A stretch of DNA of 64,000 nucleotides from UBA4733 sp036734945 (GTDB lineage: Bacteria > Chloroflexota > UBA4733). Shown in pieces: positions 63,288-64,000 of this stretch; the stretch's first letter is position 1; every line of letters begins with the position of its first letter. The translations under genes were made by a program, and so were the position numbers. The stretch covers positions 14,268 through 78,267 of the forward strand of contig DAIMXP010000020.1 in NCBI GenBank assembly GCA_036734945.1. Reading direction: 5' to 3'. A model generated the notes under the pieces. The model had not been told where the DNA came from and made no database searches. It worked only from the letters and a program-made list of their open reading frames with translations.

Positions 63288-63656
63288 CTAGGCAAAGAGT
63301 TGCCCCTGGTGGAGCAGGCTCTGTAGCGATTGCTTGGCGACCGCCACCGCTTCGGTTGCCGTCTGTTTGCCCAGCCAGACCGGAGCCAGCGCCTTGCCAA
63401 GCGCTGTCAAAATGTCCGCCCAGTTCGTCAGGTTGAAGTCCTGCGGGATCACCCACCGTTTCCCCTGGCCGCTCAACTGCCGAATGGTATCCGGCGCGGT
63501 CGTCGCTGACGCAGTTGCGCCGGTCGCTACCGTCGACGCTTTGCCGCCACAGGCAGCTAGCAACGGCACGGCAACTGCCATGAGTCCTATACCGGCGAGG
63601 AAACTGCGCCGAGTGTGTTGCCGAATCACCAGATTACCGGGACCAATCTTTTGCAT
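63288..63656 (-). pseudogene. Sugar-binding lipoprotein with in-frame internal deletion
   Basis: RRSFLAGIGLMAVAVPLLAAC is a normal lipoprotein signal, followed after a 25-residue linker directly by TNWADILTALGKALAPVWLGKQTATEAVAVAKQSLQSLLHQ, the C-terminal end of a binder. The 350 or so residues of the ligand-binding core are gone. The frame is kept, giving a 122-residue secreted stub. A fair promoter is retained (TTGACA 63788-63793, TACCAT 63765-63770). Confidence 0.85.
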
Positions 63657-63890
63657 ACAGGCTGTTGACCGGCGAGAGGCACTGGCGCGGTGACGATCGG
63701 CGCGGCGTAGGTTCGTGCTCGGTCTACCGCTGGACCAGCCTCACACGTCAGTACGAACAAGCAGATGGTATGGTGTCCGAACCTGATTGTCAAGGTGAGG
63801 GAACAAGCGCAGCCTGTCCTGTTACCATGCCAGTGTACCGGCTCGCCCTTTTCCGCAGACCGTTGCGCAACTCAACGAAGGAGCTGGCGG

Positions 63891-64000
63891 ATGCAAGCGC
63901 CGATTGTCCAAATTTCGCTGGACCTGACCTCCATCGAAGAGGCGGTCCACACGGCGGAGATCGCCGTGCGCGCCGGGGTGGACTGGTTGGAAGCCGGCAC
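63891..64000 (+). CDS. Orotidine-5-phosphate decarboxylase/hexulose-phosphate-synthase-like enzyme, N-terminal part
   Basis: Thirty-six codons to the window edge: QAPIVQISLDLTSIEEAVHTAEIAV and WLEAGT are the first two strands of OMP-decarboxylase-fold enzymes, close to 3-hexulose-6-phosphate synthase or 3-keto-L-gulonate-6-phosphate decarboxylase (xLDxTxxEEA, EAGTP). AAGGAG precedes the ATG by 9 bases. Incomplete at the right edge; probably ribulose-5-phosphate chemistry in sugar catabolism. Confidence 0.8.
   Translation, partial: MQAPIVQISLDLTSIEEAVHTAEIAVRAGVDWLEAG

Noticed and set aside
1..64000. CRISPR array
   Set aside because: No regularly spaced repeat of 20-40 bases with unique spacers is visible; the repeats found are palindromes or short coding tandems.

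Overview
The window looks like a chromosomal segment of a high-GC bacterium, most likely a member of Chloroflexota or a similar deep-branching, soil or plant-litter sugar degrader. The clues are the large number of twin-arginine-type sugar-binding lipoproteins with Ala/Ser/Thr-rich linkers, a monomeric B12-dependent ribonucleotide reductase, canonical TTGACA/TATAAT promoters and possible leaderless starts. No rRNA or tRNA was found, and the taxonomic call is an inference.

Layout. 1-2.6 kb: end of a xylulokinase-type kinase convergent with a sugar-binding lipoprotein. 2.8-12.1 kb: housekeeping block (Ffh, MazG-like, AI-2E-type permease, sugar-nucleotidyltransferase, flippase-like membrane protein, NrdJ with two upstream NrdR boxes, Uma2-type nuclease, RpiR regulator). 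12.2-15.3 kb: a sugar-binding lipoprotein, a long palindromic repeat and a decayed GH106-like glycosidase. 15.3-20 kb: GlsB-like protein, then the leftward operon birA-lysS-serS-orf, preceded by a Ser-rich leader peptide and an intrinsic terminator. 20-31.3 kb: sugar-binding lipoproteins, a lipoprotein PBP, and several genes with internal deletions. 30.6-44.9 kb: sugar and polyol catabolism (RidA, two epimerase/isomerases, SDR, NAD-epimerase, two MDR and one iron-dependent alcohol dehydrogenase, Gfo/Idh oxidoreductase, methylmalonate-semialdehyde-type dehydrogenase), an Rpn-like nuclease and palindromic elements. 45.3-57.6 kb: a two-gene leftward operon of a giant DnaQ-DinG-RecQ fusion and a giant sacsin/HSP90-like ATPase, bordered by direct repeats. 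57.9-64 kb: gene debris, a binding lipoprotein next to a LacI regulator, a frameshifted lipoprotein, more debris, and the start of an OMP-decarboxylase-family enzyme.

How the genes work together. Six intact, one frameshifted and three fragmentary sugar-binding lipoproteins sit beside isomerases, kinases and dehydrogenases that would process imported sugars, but no ABC permease or ATPase gene is present, so transport partners must lie elsewhere. RpiR and LacI regulators next to binding-protein genes suggest substrate-responsive control. The decayed genes (mostly N- and C-termini joined with the middle lost) show that this repertoire is turning over fast. The most notable unit is the sacsin-like ATPase plus triple nuclease-helicase fusion, which I propose as a candidate anti-mobile-element or DNA-repair system; I know no named system with this exact pair.
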